64,000 bases of DNA from AP-15 sp963772295 (lineage in GTDB: Bacteria > Pseudomonadota > Alphaproteobacteria > ATCC43930 > CGMCC-115725). Below are positions 14,982 through 24,913 of the stretch, one piece after another (the first letter of the stretch is position 1; each line of letters opens with the position of its first letter). Where the stretch lies: positions 1 to 64,000 of the forward strand of contig CAVYWO010000014.1 of NCBI GenBank assembly GCA_963772295.1, written 5' to 3'. The notes below the pieces were generated by a model. That model did not search any database, had not been told where the DNA came from, and worked only from the letters and a program-made list of their open reading frames with translations. The translations under genes were made by a program, and so were the position numbers.

Positions 14982-16991
14982 TCAGCCGCGCCATTCCTCA
15001 CCTGTCATGGTGCGGTTTCGCCATGGGAATGGGGCGTCCGGCACGTCTCGACCGAGAAACGCGCAGAGTTCACGCCAACCGTTACCGGCAAAGATGTCGA
15101 ACTTCAGAAATCGCTCTTTCGGCTTGTCTGCAAAAAACCGTCGCACGCGCCGATCGTAGGTGTGAAACGCTTCGGCATAATTTTCATGATTCAGGAACAG
15201 CCCCATGTTTTGACTGATGAACGCCCTGCCATGACGAAAAGCGCCTTCTTTCATTCTCGTTCGGTGTTCCCCGAAGCTGGATACGGAATAGACCGACTTC
15301 ACATGCCCGGTGAAGGATTTTTCCCAATCGACCGGATCGCGGGTCGTATAGATGAACTTCGCGTTAGGAAACAAATAGTAATTCCGTTCGAAAGTAAGAC
15401 AGGATGGCGTGTCGGTAAAAGCATCGAACAGATATAGATCGTCATCGCTCATCAACTCGCAAGTCAATGGGTTGGTCCAATCGACCGTCGCGAAGTCAAG
15501 GATCGTCAACGCGGTGGATAGCGAGGTGGTGCCCGTCCGCGCCAGACCGATGCCGAAGACTTTCGGGCTTGTATGGTCTGGAAAAATCGGGCCACGGAGG
15601 GCCGCGGCAACCGCCAGCAGATGCGCTCGATGGGCCCCAAGATGCCGTGGATCCCGCACGCGGTCGAGGCCGGCGAGGAACCGGTCATAATCCCGCAACG
15701 CGAGCAACACCCGGAGCTTCAGCACGCAGAGCGTCAGGTTCTCTCGGGGATTCCGGCGCCTCTCCAAGCGGTCGATCCGCTCGAGCAGCGTCAGCCAGGT
15801 TGCGGTACGCGACCAACCGTCGAAGAGCTCTGCGGTGAACTCGAACAGCGTGGCCAGGATCGCGGGTTCCCCGGTGCGATCGAGCACCCGCGCGAAGTCG
15901 ATCCGCGCTTCCGGCAGACGCTGGAGCACCAACTGGGTGAAAAGGCGACGGCCCAGAAGGCCGGCCGAGGCGTCCGGACACAGGCTGCACCGCTCGATCG
16001 TCCGCAAGGCCTCCTCTGGGCGTCCGGTCCGCAACAGGAGCCGCGAGAGTGAGACGACGGCTCCGACCTCCACCGGGCCGACGCTGCTCAACCGGCGGAG
16101 CTCCGCTTCGGCCGCCTCGACATGCCCCAGCTCGAACAGCACCATCGCCCGCGACAGCTCGACATCCGACTTCATCGCGGTCGGCGACGCCGCAAGCACC
16201 GCCTCGAACCCGCCCAACGCGCCGCGCCAGTCTTGGCGCCGGACGGAAATTCGCGCACGGGCGACAGAGTGGGATGTCGAAGCCGTGGACGTGTCTGGCA
16301 CCGCATCGATGATTTTTTCGGCTTCGTCGACGCAGCCGAGCTCGCGCAGAACCGTCGCCGTATCAATCAACCAAGATGGGTCAGCCTTGTCGCCGACGTC
16401 TCGGAGCAGCGTCTCCCAGCGCCGCAGGGCATCCGCCCACCAACGGCGGCGCATGGCCAGCCGCGCCAGCGCGACGAGGACGGCTGCACGCGCCCTCGAG
16501 CCCTCGAGCAGAGCGCTGGTTGTCGCTTCGACCTCGTCCCACCGCCCCAATTCGGCCAGCAAAACCGCGCGCGCGGTGTGCCAGTGAGGATCGGCCCGAC
16601 CCCCCAAGCGCTCTATCGCGCAATCCCAATGAGCGACGGCATCCTCCCTGTTATTGCGGCGCGCCGCGGTTCGCGCCAGCCCGACATGGCCGGCCGGGTT
16701 CGCCCAAACGAATTCGGCGAGCGCGCGGAACAGCTGCTCGGCCTCGTCGAGCGCGCCGGCCTCGATGAGAGCATGACCGCAGGCGACGACCTCGCCGAGG
16801 CGCAGCGGCTCCTCGGCCGCAAGCCGCGACTGCTGCCCTGCCAGCGCGGGCCTCGTTTCCTCCAGGCGCGACGCGATCGCGCGCAGAACGGGACGAATGT
16901 CGGCTTGCCAACCGGCATTCCGGCCGGCGCCGTAAGGCGCGGCCGAGGGAGAGGGTTGCGGGTTTGGCTCCACCACGTTGCTTGCAGCCAT
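14982..16991 (-). CDS. TPR protein with C-terminal sulfotransferase domain
   Basis: A 669-residue protein with TPR-like helical pairs over about residues 40-420 (LGEVVACGHALIEAGALDEA, VALARLAMRRRWWADALRRW). A PAPS-dependent sulfotransferase domain follows, starting VFGIGLARTGTTSLSTAL (the P-loop-like 5'-phosphosulfate site) and continuing through FIYTTRDPVDWEKSF (3'-phosphate-binding motif). The family transfers sulfate to sugars, proteins or small molecules. It is encoded on the minus strand, convergent with the hydrolase/ACP pair. The substrate cannot be read from the sequence. Confidence 0.78.
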   Translation of the reverse strand: MAASNVVEPNPQPSPSAAPYGAGRNAGWQADIRPVLRAIASRLEETRPALAGQQSRLAAEEPLRLGEVVACGHALIEAGALDEAEQLFRALAEFVWANPAGHVGLARTAARRNNREDAVAHWDCAIERLGGRADPHWHTARAVLLAELGRWDEVEATTSALLEGSRARAAVLVALARLAMRRRWWADALRRWETLLRDVGDKADPSWLIDTATVLRELGCVDEAEKIIDAVPDTSTASTSHSVARARISVRRQDWRGALGGFEAVLAASPTAMKSDVELSRAMVLFELGHVEAAEAELRRLSSVGPVEVGAVVSLSRLLLRTGRPEEALRTIERCSLCPDASAGLLGRRLFTQLVLQRLPEARIDFARVLDRTGEPAILATLFEFTAELFDGWSRTATWLTLLERIDRLERRRNPRENLTLCVLKLRVLLALRDYDRFLAGLDRVRDPRHLGAHRAHLLAVAAALRGPIFPDHTSPKVFGIGLARTGTTSLSTALTILDFATVDWTNPLTCELMSDDDLYLFDAFTDTPSCLTFERNYYLFPNAKFIYTTRDPVDWEKSFTGHVKSVYSVSSFGEHRTRMKEGAFRHGRAFISQNMGLFLNHENYAEAFHTYDRRVRRFFADKPKERFLKFDIFAGNGWRELCAFLGRDVPDAPFPWRNRTMTGEEWRG

Positions 16992-17001
16992 GCTGGCCCT
17001 T

Positions 17002-18153
17002 TCAGCAGATCGGCCGGCGACGGCGACCCCGGGGGACCGCGACGCGGCGCGCTTCGGCGACCACCGGATACTGCAACGTCAGGAGACGCCGTATTAAATC
17101 GGATGCGATAACCTGCGACATGCCCGCGAACTCCCTCAGCCACGGCATGCAGTTTGGCGTGCCGTACATCGGATCCCACGGTTTGGGCCCGGCGAGAAAG
17201 TGAACGACCGTCGATTCGCCGGGAAGGTTCTCGACAACATTCTGCGGCTTGACCAATCGATTGAAGCGCTCTGGTAGGGCCGAGAACTTGCCCCGGAACG
17301 CCAGGTTGAGCGCACACTGGTCGACAAAGCTGAGCCGGTCCGGTTCGCTCAGAGATATCCCTATGGCCCGCTCCAGCAACGCGCGAAGATCGGGGTGATG
17401 CAGATCGAACAGCAGCACCCCGGAATTGAAATACCGCTCGGGGTCCAGACCCAGCAGCCTGGCGGCCCGACGGACCAGGGGGGCGCCCGCGTCTTCGGGG
17501 CACGCACCGAGCGGCTGTCCGGCGAGGTCGAACGCGATCAGTTGATCGAGCCCGGAATACACGCAGGTATCCGCGTCGAGGTAGAGCGCTCGGTCCATCA
17601 CGCCTTCGTCGATCAATTGCCGGGCGGCATAGATCCGATAATACGCCGCCTGCGACAGCGCGCGACTAGGAGTGAAAAAGCCCCATTCCGTCCGCAGTTC
17701 GGTCTCCTTCAAGAAGAGGGCGCTCGAGGCGCGTATTTCGATCGAGGTGGCGAAGGCGGCGCCGAGTGCACCGAAGAGGTCGGCGCCGAGATCCAGCACC
17801 TCATCGGCGCAAAACACCATGAGGTGCCAATCGCGCAGGCTCTCCATATTGTGCTTCATCAGCGAAAACAGGCTGACGCCGGCCCCGAGCAGGTAGGCGG
17901 CGTCGGTGCATGCAAATATTTCCGCGTGCGGCCGCGCGGGCTGACGCCTTTGCAGCACGCGCGCGAACAATTCGGCACGGCCTGCTCGGAACGGGTCCGC
18001 GATCGGCTGGCGGAGCATTGGTTCGCTCGATGATCGAGGCGATTCGAGCAATCGCAGCAGCCGCATTTCCTCTACGATCTGGTCGCGCCAACCGCAGCCT
18101 GTCGCTGGAGGAGGCGTCAGGCAGGCGATCGAGAAGCTGGCAAACCTCGGCAT
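17002..18153 (-). CDS. Glycosyltransferase family 8-like protein (likely C-terminal half of a TPR-GT8 fusion)
   Basis: It contains GT8 features: HAEIFACTDAAYLLGAGVSL at the sugar-nucleotide-binding N-terminus, the metal-binding DXD in LYLDADTCVYSGLDQL, YFNSGVLLFDL, and a C-terminal HFLAGPKPWDP. The first about 40 residues (DQIVEEMRLLRLLES) look like the continuation of a TPR helix, and the gene overlaps the upstream TPR frame by about 350 bases in another frame. A one-base slip near 18080 probably separates what was one TPR-GT8 protein, like the TPR-sulfotransferase next door. Donor and acceptor unknown. Confidence 0.75.
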   Translation of the reverse strand: MPRFASFSIACLTPPPATGCGWRDQIVEEMRLLRLLESPRSSSEPMLRQPIADPFRAGRAELFARVLQRRQPARPHAEIFACTDAAYLLGAGVSLFSLMKHNMESLRDWHLMVFCADEVLDLGADLFGALGAAFATSIEIRASSALFLKETELRTEWGFFTPSRALSQAAYYRIYAARQLIDEGVMDRALYLDADTCVYSGLDQLIAFDLAGQPLGACPEDAGAPLVRRAARLLGLDPERYFNSGVLLFDLHHPDLRALLERAIGISLSEPDRLSFVDQCALNLAFRGKFSALPERFNRLVKPQNVVENLPGESTVVHFLAGPKPWDPMYGTPNCMPWLREFAGMSQVIASDLIRRLLTLQYPVVAEARRVAVPRGRRRRPIC

Positions 18154-19279
18154 AGCGTCCCGTTGCCCGCGCCGCGCGCGCCAGCGGCTCGATCATCCGG
18201 TGATAAGGTCCCGCCCATCCGCCCTCGATGACGCGCTCGCGAAAGAAGGCCAGAACATCGGACCACCGCCGGAGGGCCGCGTAGAGTTCCGCAGCCAGCT
18301 CGATCGCACCCGCGGGCACTTCGCGGTGGTTCTTCCAGGCGCGAAGCCGTTTCTCGGCCTCGGACAGCTGCAGGGTCAGACAGCAATGCTCGAACTGGCG
18401 CACCTCCAGTTCGGCGTCGTCTCCCACGGCGGATTTCGCCAGTCTTGCAAGGATTGCTCCCGCTTCCTCGAACCGGCCCAGGCGGCGCAGCGTATCCACG
18501 ATGAGAAAGCTCGCCTTGCGCTTCTCGGGCGCTTGCGCCGCCGCCGCCTCGAACAGTGAGAGCGCGGCGTCGTGATTGCCGCGCTTGTGCGCGACAATGC
18601 CAAGCCCGATGAGGGCCGGAGCCTTACCCGGGGACGCTTGCAGCACCGATCGGTAGGCGGTCTCAGCCTCGTCGAAGCGGCCGAGGTCCCGGAGCGCTCC
18701 GGCCATCCCAAGTTGCGCCGCCACACTTCCGGGATTGGCCCCGGCGGCCCGCTCATAAAGGGCGAGCGCGACGGCCGGTTCGCCGCGCTGGCGGGCGATC
18801 TCCGCCAGATGGGTCAGCGCGCCGGCGTGGTCCGGCGCACGCTCAACCACGCGCCGCAACCAGAGTTCCGCCTCGTCGTCGCGGCCAAGAGAGCGCAGCG
18901 TGCGAGCAACCTGCATCGACAACGTCAGTTTGTCCGGATGGACGTCGGCAGCTTTTGTGTGCCACTCGAGCGCCGCGGGCGGGTCACCGCGCCGTTGCGC
19001 GAGTTTGGCGAGCCCGTTGAGCGCGGGCAAATGGTCGGGGGCTCGATCGAGCACCTCGCGATACCGCGCATCGGCATCGTCCAGCAGGTCGAGGTCACGC
19101 AGCGTCGTCGCAATTTCCACCGCGGCGACCAGATTACTTGGGGCGATACTGGCCGCAGTCTCGAAATATCGGCGGGCCGCCGCATGCTCCCCCTGCTTGC
19201 GACTTGACCGGCCGCGGCGGATTAATTCAGACGCATCTGGTGATGATCCCGAGGCGGCAACGTTTTCCGAGGTCTCCAC
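17801..19279 (-). CDS. TPR protein (likely N-terminal part of TPR-GT8, frameshifted at its end)
   Basis: From a GTG start, about 390 residues form at least nine regular TPR units, for example YFETAASIAPSNLVAAVEIA and ALYERAAGANPGSVAAQLGM. After CQLLDRLPDASSS (about residue 400) the sequence turns into Arg/Ala-rich nonsense that overlaps the GT8 gene in another frame, so the true protein very likely continues into the GT8 frame. TPR arrays mediate protein contact and are common in bacterial glycosylation enzymes. The C-terminal 90 residues as read are probably not real. Confidence 0.7.
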   Translation of the reverse strand: METSENVAASGSSPDASELIRRGRSSRKQGEHAAARRYFETAASIAPSNLVAAVEIATTLRDLDLLDDADARYREVLDRAPDHLPALNGLAKLAQRRGDPPAALEWHTKAADVHPDKLTLSMQVARTLRSLGRDDEAELWLRRVVERAPDHAGALTHLAEIARQRGEPAVALALYERAAGANPGSVAAQLGMAGALRDLGRFDEAETAYRSVLQASPGKAPALIGLGIVAHKRGNHDAALSLFEAAAAQAPEKRKASFLIVDTLRRLGRFEEAGAILARLAKSAVGDDAELEVRQFEHCCLTLQLSEAEKRLRAWKNHREVPAGAIELAAELYAALRRWSDVLAFFRERVIEGGWAGPYHRMIEPLARAARATGRYAEVCQLLDRLPDASSSDRLRLARPDRRGNAAAAIARIASIIERTNAPPADRGPVPSRPCRIVRARAAKASARAAARGNICMHRRRLPARGRRQPVFADEAQYGEPARLAPHGVLRR

Positions 19280-19383
19280 TCTATCTCTGCCCGAGACGGC
19301 GGACGAAAGCTATTGCCCCCGATACTATTCGGAACCGAGCCGCCCCGCATCCGGGAAAACGGGAAAACACCGGGCGTTGCCGC

Positions 19384-22300
19384 TCAACGGGTCGCCGCCG
19401 GTTGTCCATCCGAGTGGACGCAAGGCTGCGGATACCCATGGCGCTCGCAGAATTCGACGAGCGGATCGGCAAGATCGGCCGGCAGCCGGCGATAGTCTTC
19501 CGCGGTGACCTCCGGCTTTCCGACCGCAGACTTGTCGATCGCCTGGTTCAGATCATTCGGCACCGAGGCGGCCGCGTCTCGCTGCGTCCAGTCCAATTCG
19601 ATGCCGGCGTCGACGAATAGGGCGGCTTGCTCAGAAAGCTCTGCGAGCAAGCGCTCGATCCGCAGGGTCACGGCCGGCCTCTCCTCGTCGACGATCCGCA
19701 TCCACAACAGGTAAGAGGCAATCGCGCGTTCCAAGGCAGATCGGCGCTGCGCGATGTCGATCCCGAGGCGCCGCGCGATGTGGAACCGCCGGAAGTCAAA
19801 CGATGCACCGAGGCAGTTTTCCAGCATGATCGACGGGATCGCGGATGCCGGATCGCGAACATAGGCGAGGGTGGTGCGGAACGCCGGCGCCGGAACCGGT
19901 GCCGTCGCAAGTGGCAGGTTGAGGTCGTGGACGGCGTGAACCCAACCGCAAAACCCATCGCCGCTCGGCCGCTCGTGTCCGAGATCGAGGCCGAGGCGGT
20001 TCAGCACTCGGGCAACGTACCGGGCACCGCAGCGCGGATGCCCGATCAGGCGAAGCGGATAGAACGCCGGCGCCGCGCGAGGGTCCTCGAACAACCGGCC
20101 GAAGCGGCCGGTCAGGTTCAGGCGCCGCGTGCGGTCCGATCGACAGGGCTCGGCTGGTGAAATATCGAGCGGCGCGAAGCGATCGCGAATTGGTTGTGCC
20201 TCGATCAGCGAGCTTGCAATGTCAAAGCTGAGATCGCCGCCTGTCACCCATCGCGTCGCATGGCCCATCCACAAATCTGCGACGCAGCCGATGTCGATAC
20301 CGATCCCGCCGCGCTCGCGAACCCGATCGCAGATCAACTTTCCGAGAAAGCCGGCGGCGACCAGGAACAGCTCGCCGGGCAATGGCGCAACCGCGGCCAT
20401 GATCCGTTCGAATGCGACCGGATAGAACGGCGCGTCAACGGGGCTGCCGGCATCGTCGAACATGCGAGCGTATTTGTGCTCGGGCGCGATGCGATGCCAC
20501 CGTCGAACGGCGACGCCGAACCGCTCCCCCAGGGTTTGCTCCAGATCGTGGCAGGAGACGACCGAAACCGAGGATCCCGCCGAGAGGATCTGACGATAGA
20601 GATCCCACTGCTCCAAGTCGGTATGGATATGCGACGACATCACGATCTTCTGTCGCTGCGTCTCGGGCGGCAAAAGTTTCATGAAGGTGAGGACGCTGGT
20701 CAGGCCGCGCGCCGTATGCCTGACGGTAGACACCCCAAGGTGGGCGATCAGCCATCTCGGCGTCGGAATGCCGATCGCGTCGGCGCGGGATATGGCGGCG
20801 GTATGCTCCTCTGCCAGGCGATCGCCGGCCGGACCGACGATCCGTTCCTCGCCCCACCAGATTTGTTGAAAGGTCCGCCGGTCGGCGTTCTGGAACTCCC
20901 GATGTATCCGCGGATACGGCAGAAAGACCCCCTCGCCGTCGTTCAGCCGGACGACCGAGGTCGGTTCCGCCCGGCGCACGCGGCCCGACAACCAAGTGAC
21001 GAACGAGACCGCGTCGGCATAGGAATCCGCAGAATACATCCAGGCAGCCTTGGCGGTCTGCCCGATCCGTCGCACCCTTGCCAAGGCTTCGGCGAGCAGC
21101 TGCGGCATCCTGCCGGCTGCAGGCCCGGCGAGCAAAGCATCGACATCTTGCCGGATCGCGGCCGCGGCCCGCTGAAACTCGAGCCAGCGATATCCGCCGA
21201 GATTCGCCGTCGCAATCCACCGCCGATCCGCGATCGACGACAGCACCGACCGGGCCAGAAACCGAGCCGTGAGATCACCGTCCGAGCCGATCCGATCCCC
21301 AACATAGGCGAGGATCTCCGGATCGCCGCGCCAGGCGATGTGCAGCAGCGCATGTGTCTTCAGGACCGAACCCGACGGTTTCGTCAGGCGGTCGTCGATG
21401 ACCCTTTTCGCCTCCGCGACCGACAGCCACGGGGGCGGCAGACCGCTCAGCACCTCGGCCGCGTCTTGGTTCCCGAGCGGTGCCAACAGCCGATGCTTTT
21501 CTTGTTCGAAGACCTCTCGCCCGCCGACGTGGCAAAGGGCGAGGAGGTAGTGTCCGATGAAGATCGGACCGTCCGGGAAGCGTGCCAGCATTCGCCGTGA
21601 GAAACCGAGAAGTTGCTCGTATCTGATCGCGTAATGAAGGAACCTCCCGATGGCGGCGGCGGAGGGCTGGTCAAGCCGCGCCTCGTCGAGCCCGGCGATC
21701 AAGGTCAGCCCCGCATCGATATTTGCGCGCAGCGTTAAATAGCTCAGGCTTACACGGCAGAGAAAGCCGGTGGTGTTCGTGATCTCCGCGGGCGCCGTCG
21801 CCATCAGTTGTTCGGCGGTGGCGGCATCGCCCAGCTGGAGGGCCGCATCCATGGCGCGCTGGTAATATTCGATCTCCTTCGGGCGAAGCTCGATGCACCG
21901 CAAATAGCGCGCCAGCGCGGTTCGGCTGTCGCCGCTGGATGCGGCGACCCGCGCGTGCAGGTGAAGCGCCGATACATTGTCTGGGCTGCTCTCCAGCCCC
22001 GCGGCGATCAGCCTCTCGACAGCTTCGGTGGGGCCGCGCCATGCGAACAGCGAACGGGCGCGCTCGATCTGGAGTTGCAGGTCGTCGCCCGCTTCCGCCG
22101 CCAACTCTTCCCAGGCATGGTAGGCCGCCTCCCACGCCTCGAGCGTCGCCAACGTCTTTGCCCGCGACGTGAGCCACGAGATGCGGCTCGGATGTCGAGG
22201 AAAACGCTCGAGGCACGCCTCCCAGTGGTGGACCGCCCGGCGCCGGTCGCCTCGCGACTGCGCCACTCGTGCCAGCCCGGCGTAGCCCAGCGCAAGTTCC

Positions 22301-22746
22301 GGATATTCTCGCTGCAGAGCAAAAAACACCGCCGCCGCTTCGGCTGCGCGACCCAATTCCAATAGCGCCGTGCCGCGCGAGGAGTGCCACCCGGACGCAG
22401 TCGGACTGGCGGGAAACGCCCGCAAACACGCCTCCCAGCGTTCGACCGCTTCCGCCCAACGCCGGCGCTGGTGCGCCAGCTTGGCGAGGCCGACGAACCC
22501 GGGTTGCAGGTCCGGCCGATCTCGCACCAACGCCTTGAAAACAGCTTCGGCCTCCGCGAAGCGGCCAAGGGAGACCAGAGCATCCGCCCGGGCGGCCCTC
22601 CAGCCAGCAGCGGCGGCGGCGCCGGGACGGGCCCTAATCGATTTCTCCCAGCACTCGAGCGCCGTTGCCCAGTCTCCCCGCTGAACCGCCTCTCTCGCCA
22701 AGCGCGGTAAATCCACTGGGCCCCAAAGCGGAGGAGTCTCACCCAT
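19384..22746 (-). CDS. Large TPR protein with GT-D-like glycosyltransferase and sulfotransferase-like C-terminal domains
   Basis: The ATG at 22746 (MGETPPLWGPVDLPRLAREA) is preferred over an upstream start that lacks homology; the protein is about 1120 residues. The N-terminal 500 residues are TPR repeats (ALECWEKSIRARPG, AVERWEACLRAFPASPTASG). Near the middle is SVVRLNDGEGVFLPY, resembling the R-x-GDGE motif of GT-D-fold glycosyltransferases, with GIGIDIGCVADLWMGHATR downstream as in that family. The C-terminal 200 residues start YPLRLIGHPRCGARYVARVL, a sulfotransferase-like P-loop variant. Three modules in one chain suggest successive modifications of one glycan. Function inferred. Confidence 0.7.
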   Translation of the reverse strand: MGETPPLWGPVDLPRLAREAVQRGDWATALECWEKSIRARPGAAAAAGWRAARADALVSLGRFAEAEAVFKALVRDRPDLQPGFVGLAKLAHQRRRWAEAVERWEACLRAFPASPTASGWHSSRGTALLELGRAAEAAAVFFALQREYPELALGYAGLARVAQSRGDRRRAVHHWEACLERFPRHPSRISWLTSRAKTLATLEAWEAAYHAWEELAAEAGDDLQLQIERARSLFAWRGPTEAVERLIAAGLESSPDNVSALHLHARVAASSGDSRTALARYLRCIELRPKEIEYYQRAMDAALQLGDAATAEQLMATAPAEITNTTGFLCRVSLSYLTLRANIDAGLTLIAGLDEARLDQPSAAAIGRFLHYAIRYEQLLGFSRRMLARFPDGPIFIGHYLLALCHVGGREVFEQEKHRLLAPLGNQDAAEVLSGLPPPWLSVAEAKRVIDDRLTKPSGSVLKTHALLHIAWRGDPEILAYVGDRIGSDGDLTARFLARSVLSSIADRRWIATANLGGYRWLEFQRAAAAIRQDVDALLAGPAAGRMPQLLAEALARVRRIGQTAKAAWMYSADSYADAVSFVTWLSGRVRRAEPTSVVRLNDGEGVFLPYPRIHREFQNADRRTFQQIWWGEERIVGPAGDRLAEEHTAAISRADAIGIPTPRWLIAHLGVSTVRHTARGLTSVLTFMKLLPPETQRQKIVMSSHIHTDLEQWDLYRQILSAGSSVSVVSCHDLEQTLGERFGVAVRRWHRIAPEHKYARMFDDAGSPVDAPFYPVAFERIMAAVAPLPGELFLVAAGFLGKLICDRVRERGGIGIDIGCVADLWMGHATRWVTGGDLSFDIASSLIEAQPIRDRFAPLDISPAEPCRSDRTRRLNLTGRFGRLFEDPRAAPAFYPLRLIGHPRCGARYVARVLNRLGLDLGHERPSGDGFCGWVHAVHDLNLPLATAPVPAPAFRTTLAYVRDPASAIPSIMLENCLGASFDFRRFHIARRLGIDIAQRRSALERAIASYLLWMRIVDEERPAVTLRIERLLAELSEQAALFVDAGIELDWTQRDAAASVPNDLNQAIDKSAVGKPEVTAEDYRRLPADLADPLVEFCERHGYPQPCVHSDGQPAATR

Positions 22747-23039
22747 CAAAATACCCGCGGTTGGTCTTTGAAAGATACCACCAGTTGCTGTTTGGTCGCA
22801 ATACAACGCAAATTGGCCAAATCGATTGGAAACTCGACGGTCCTTGACAGCAATTACCAGGGCGTTGCAGGCTCGCAGGAAAACACGGTGAGGATCGAGG
22901 CGGATGTGGCGGTCTCGGCAGTTGTGCGGCACGGCCGGCGTGATCCCGGCGCACGCCGAGTACGGGTTCGGCGCAGGCGGTTGACCTGTCGTTGGCCTGC
23001 GCCCGGGCCCATCAAATGCTGCTTTCTGACGAGGTCTAA
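22747..23039. other. Divergent intergenic region
   Basis: About 290 bases between divergently transcribed genes, presumably holding both promoters. An AT-richer stretch around 22760-22830 contrasts with the surroundings. No clear operator or hairpin was found. Confidence 0.35.
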
Positions 23040-23846
23040 ATGGCAATTTTCGTCATAGGACGGCAGCGCTCCGGGACCACGGTGTTTCGATATTATCTTT
23101 CGTCAAACCCGCGTTTTGTCGATGTCGGTGAGATATTGCACAACAGGTTCCTCAAAGGGCAGGTGCGCGATACGGAGGAGCGATTTTACCGGTACCTTCA
23201 TGACCTTGTGCTGACCAATCCCGAAGTTATCTATCCCGGTCACCATGGTCGATTGCTCGGCGATTTCCTTCAGGATGTAGAGTTGCGGCACGCCGGCCGA
23301 TACGTGGTGATCGATGTCAAATATAACTTATTATTCATGATAACACAAAATCGCATGTATCACAACGATCGGCCGGCTCTGTTCGATATACTTTGGCGGA
23401 GGAAGGATCTGACCGTACATATCATCAGGCGTAATAAGTTACGCTTGCTGGTGTCGGAGAGGATGGCAAATGCGACCGGGCAATGGTCGCTTGACGCCAA
23501 AGCCGCGACCGCACCGATCAAGGCGAAGATTGAACTCGACCCCGATACAGTCGTGCACTTGATACAGCAAGAGCTCGAAGTTGAAACCGACATTACTAAT
23601 TTATTGCAAAAATTGCATCATATAAGAACACTGTACTATGAAGACCTGTTCGACGCGCAGGGGCTCTTCAAAGGAATAATTGAAGAAAAAGTCGGGAAAT
23701 TTCTGGGAGATAGTTTCAGATTTTCGCGGGAGCCAAGAATTGTCAAGCAGAACCCGGAAAATTTAAGCGACATCATCGCCAATCACGGCGCAGTCCTGGC
23801 CCAACTTGAGAAATCTCCTTTCGAATGGATGTGGTATGCGCCGTAG
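23040..23846 (+). CDS. Stand-alone sulfotransferase-family protein, low GC
   Basis: A 268-residue P-loop protein opening MAIFVIGRQRSGTTVFRYYL, the 5'-phosphosulfate-binding loop of sulfotransferases, with DLTVHIIRRNKLRLLVSERM as the 3'-phosphate region. It has no TPR part. Base composition is clearly lower in GC than its neighbours (TTATTATTCATGATAACAC and similar runs), which points to recent acquisition. It diverges from the large TPR transferase and ends just before the dioxygenase. Probably part of the same surface-glycan or metabolite modification locus. Confidence 0.8.
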   Translation: MAIFVIGRQRSGTTVFRYYLSSNPRFVDVGEILHNRFLKGQVRDTEERFYRYLHDLVLTNPEVIYPGHHGRLLGDFLQDVELRHAGRYVVIDVKYNLLFMITQNRMYHNDRPALFDILWRRKDLTVHIIRRNKLRLLVSERMANATGQWSLDAKAATAPIKAKIELDPDTVVHLIQQELEVETDITNLLQKLHHIRTLYYEDLFDAQGLFKGIIEEKVGKFLGDSFRFSREPRIVKQNPENLSDIIANHGAVLAQLEKSPFEWMWYAP

Positions 23847-23929
23847 TTCCAGAGCGGCACGACGCGCCGTCCGCGATTGTCGGATGAGTGTCGACCGCGT
23901 TGCGTCGGTGCGCGTAGGCCGGGCCGAGC

Positions 23930-24913
23930 TCACGTCCAAACGGCGAAGCCGAGGCCGGTGCCCGACCCGGCCGGGGTCCGGTAGCCGGGCACATAATGCG
24001 ACCAGCCGCACTCGAGATGCTGCGCGGCACCGGCGGCGCAGATCCACAGTCGGATCTCGGAGCTGCCGGAATTGAGTTTTTCGCGCGGCAGGGCCTGCAA
24101 CGCGGCGCCATCCTTGCGCCGGATCGCGGCGATGACGCCGCGGTCGAGCGCCTCGTCAACGACGAAATGGCTGAGCCCGCCCGACCCCACAATGCCGATC
24201 CGCGCGTCGCCCGGATAGCTTTCGACGGCGGCGCGGATCGCCTCGCCGAATTTCCAGCAGCGCCGCGGCGTCGGCTGGTTCGGCGGAAAATAGGTGTTGA
24301 TCAGCACCGGCACCGTCGGAAGGGTCTGGTCGGGCATCAGCCGCTTGCGGACGAAGGCGAAGGCGTGGCCCTCGCCTTTGCCTTCGGGCAGCGCGTCCGA
24401 GGCGACCGGATCGAATTCGCGCTCGACCAATTCGCCGATCAAGTGCCGCGCGAGCCCGCTCTCGACCGGGTATTCGCGCGCCTCGCGCTCTTCGTAATAG
24501 CGAGCCGTGGCCCGGCGCGCCCAATCGGGCCCTTCGAAGCCCGCGAGGGGCAGATTGCGGATGGTCCTGCCGTGATAGACGACCAGCGCCGGCAAATTGT
24601 CGTCGTGGTAGAGTTCCTTGTGGTCGTCGCCAACGACGATCAGCGCGTCGAGTTCGGCCCGGCCGATGGTGGCTCTGAGATGCTCGACCCCCCGTTGCGC
24701 CGCCGCATGGCGCGCGGCAAACCGTTCCGGCGTCAATTCGGCGGCGACGGCGGGCTCGGCGCGGGCCAGCAACTCGTCATAGGTGGCGGGTCTGCCGTCC
24801 TTGTCGATAAAGTCGCGCCCAGCGTCGCGGTCGATAAAGCGCGGCCAGTCTGCAGCCGGGGCGTTCGGCATCGGCGTGTGCGACGTGGCGATCCCGAGAA
24901 CGATCTTGGCCAT
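23930..24913 (-). CDS. LigB-type extradiol ring-cleavage dioxygenase family protein
   Basis: A 327-residue member of the class III extradiol dioxygenase catalytic (LigB) family, Fe(II)-dependent enzymes that open catechol-type rings. MAKIVLGIATSHTPM carries the first metal His; ALIVVGDDHKELYHDDNLPA and VGSGGLSHFVVDEAL give further conserved His/acid positions. The ATG at 24913 is preferred since it directly precedes the first strand. Many paralogues with this layout are of unknown substrate. It stands alone between oppositely oriented genes. Confidence 0.8.
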   Translation of the reverse strand: MAKIVLGIATSHTPMPNAPAADWPRFIDRDAGRDFIDKDGRPATYDELLARAEPAVAAELTPERFAARHAAAQRGVEHLRATIGRAELDALIVVGDDHKELYHDDNLPALVVYHGRTIRNLPLAGFEGPDWARRATARYYEEREAREYPVESGLARHLIGELVEREFDPVASDALPEGKGEGHAFAFVRKRLMPDQTLPTVPVLINTYFPPNQPTPRRCWKFGEAIRAAVESYPGDARIGIVGSGGLSHFVVDEALDRGVIAAIRRKDGAALQALPREKLNSGSSEIRLWICAAGAAQHLECGWSHYVPGYRTPAGSGTGLGFAVWT

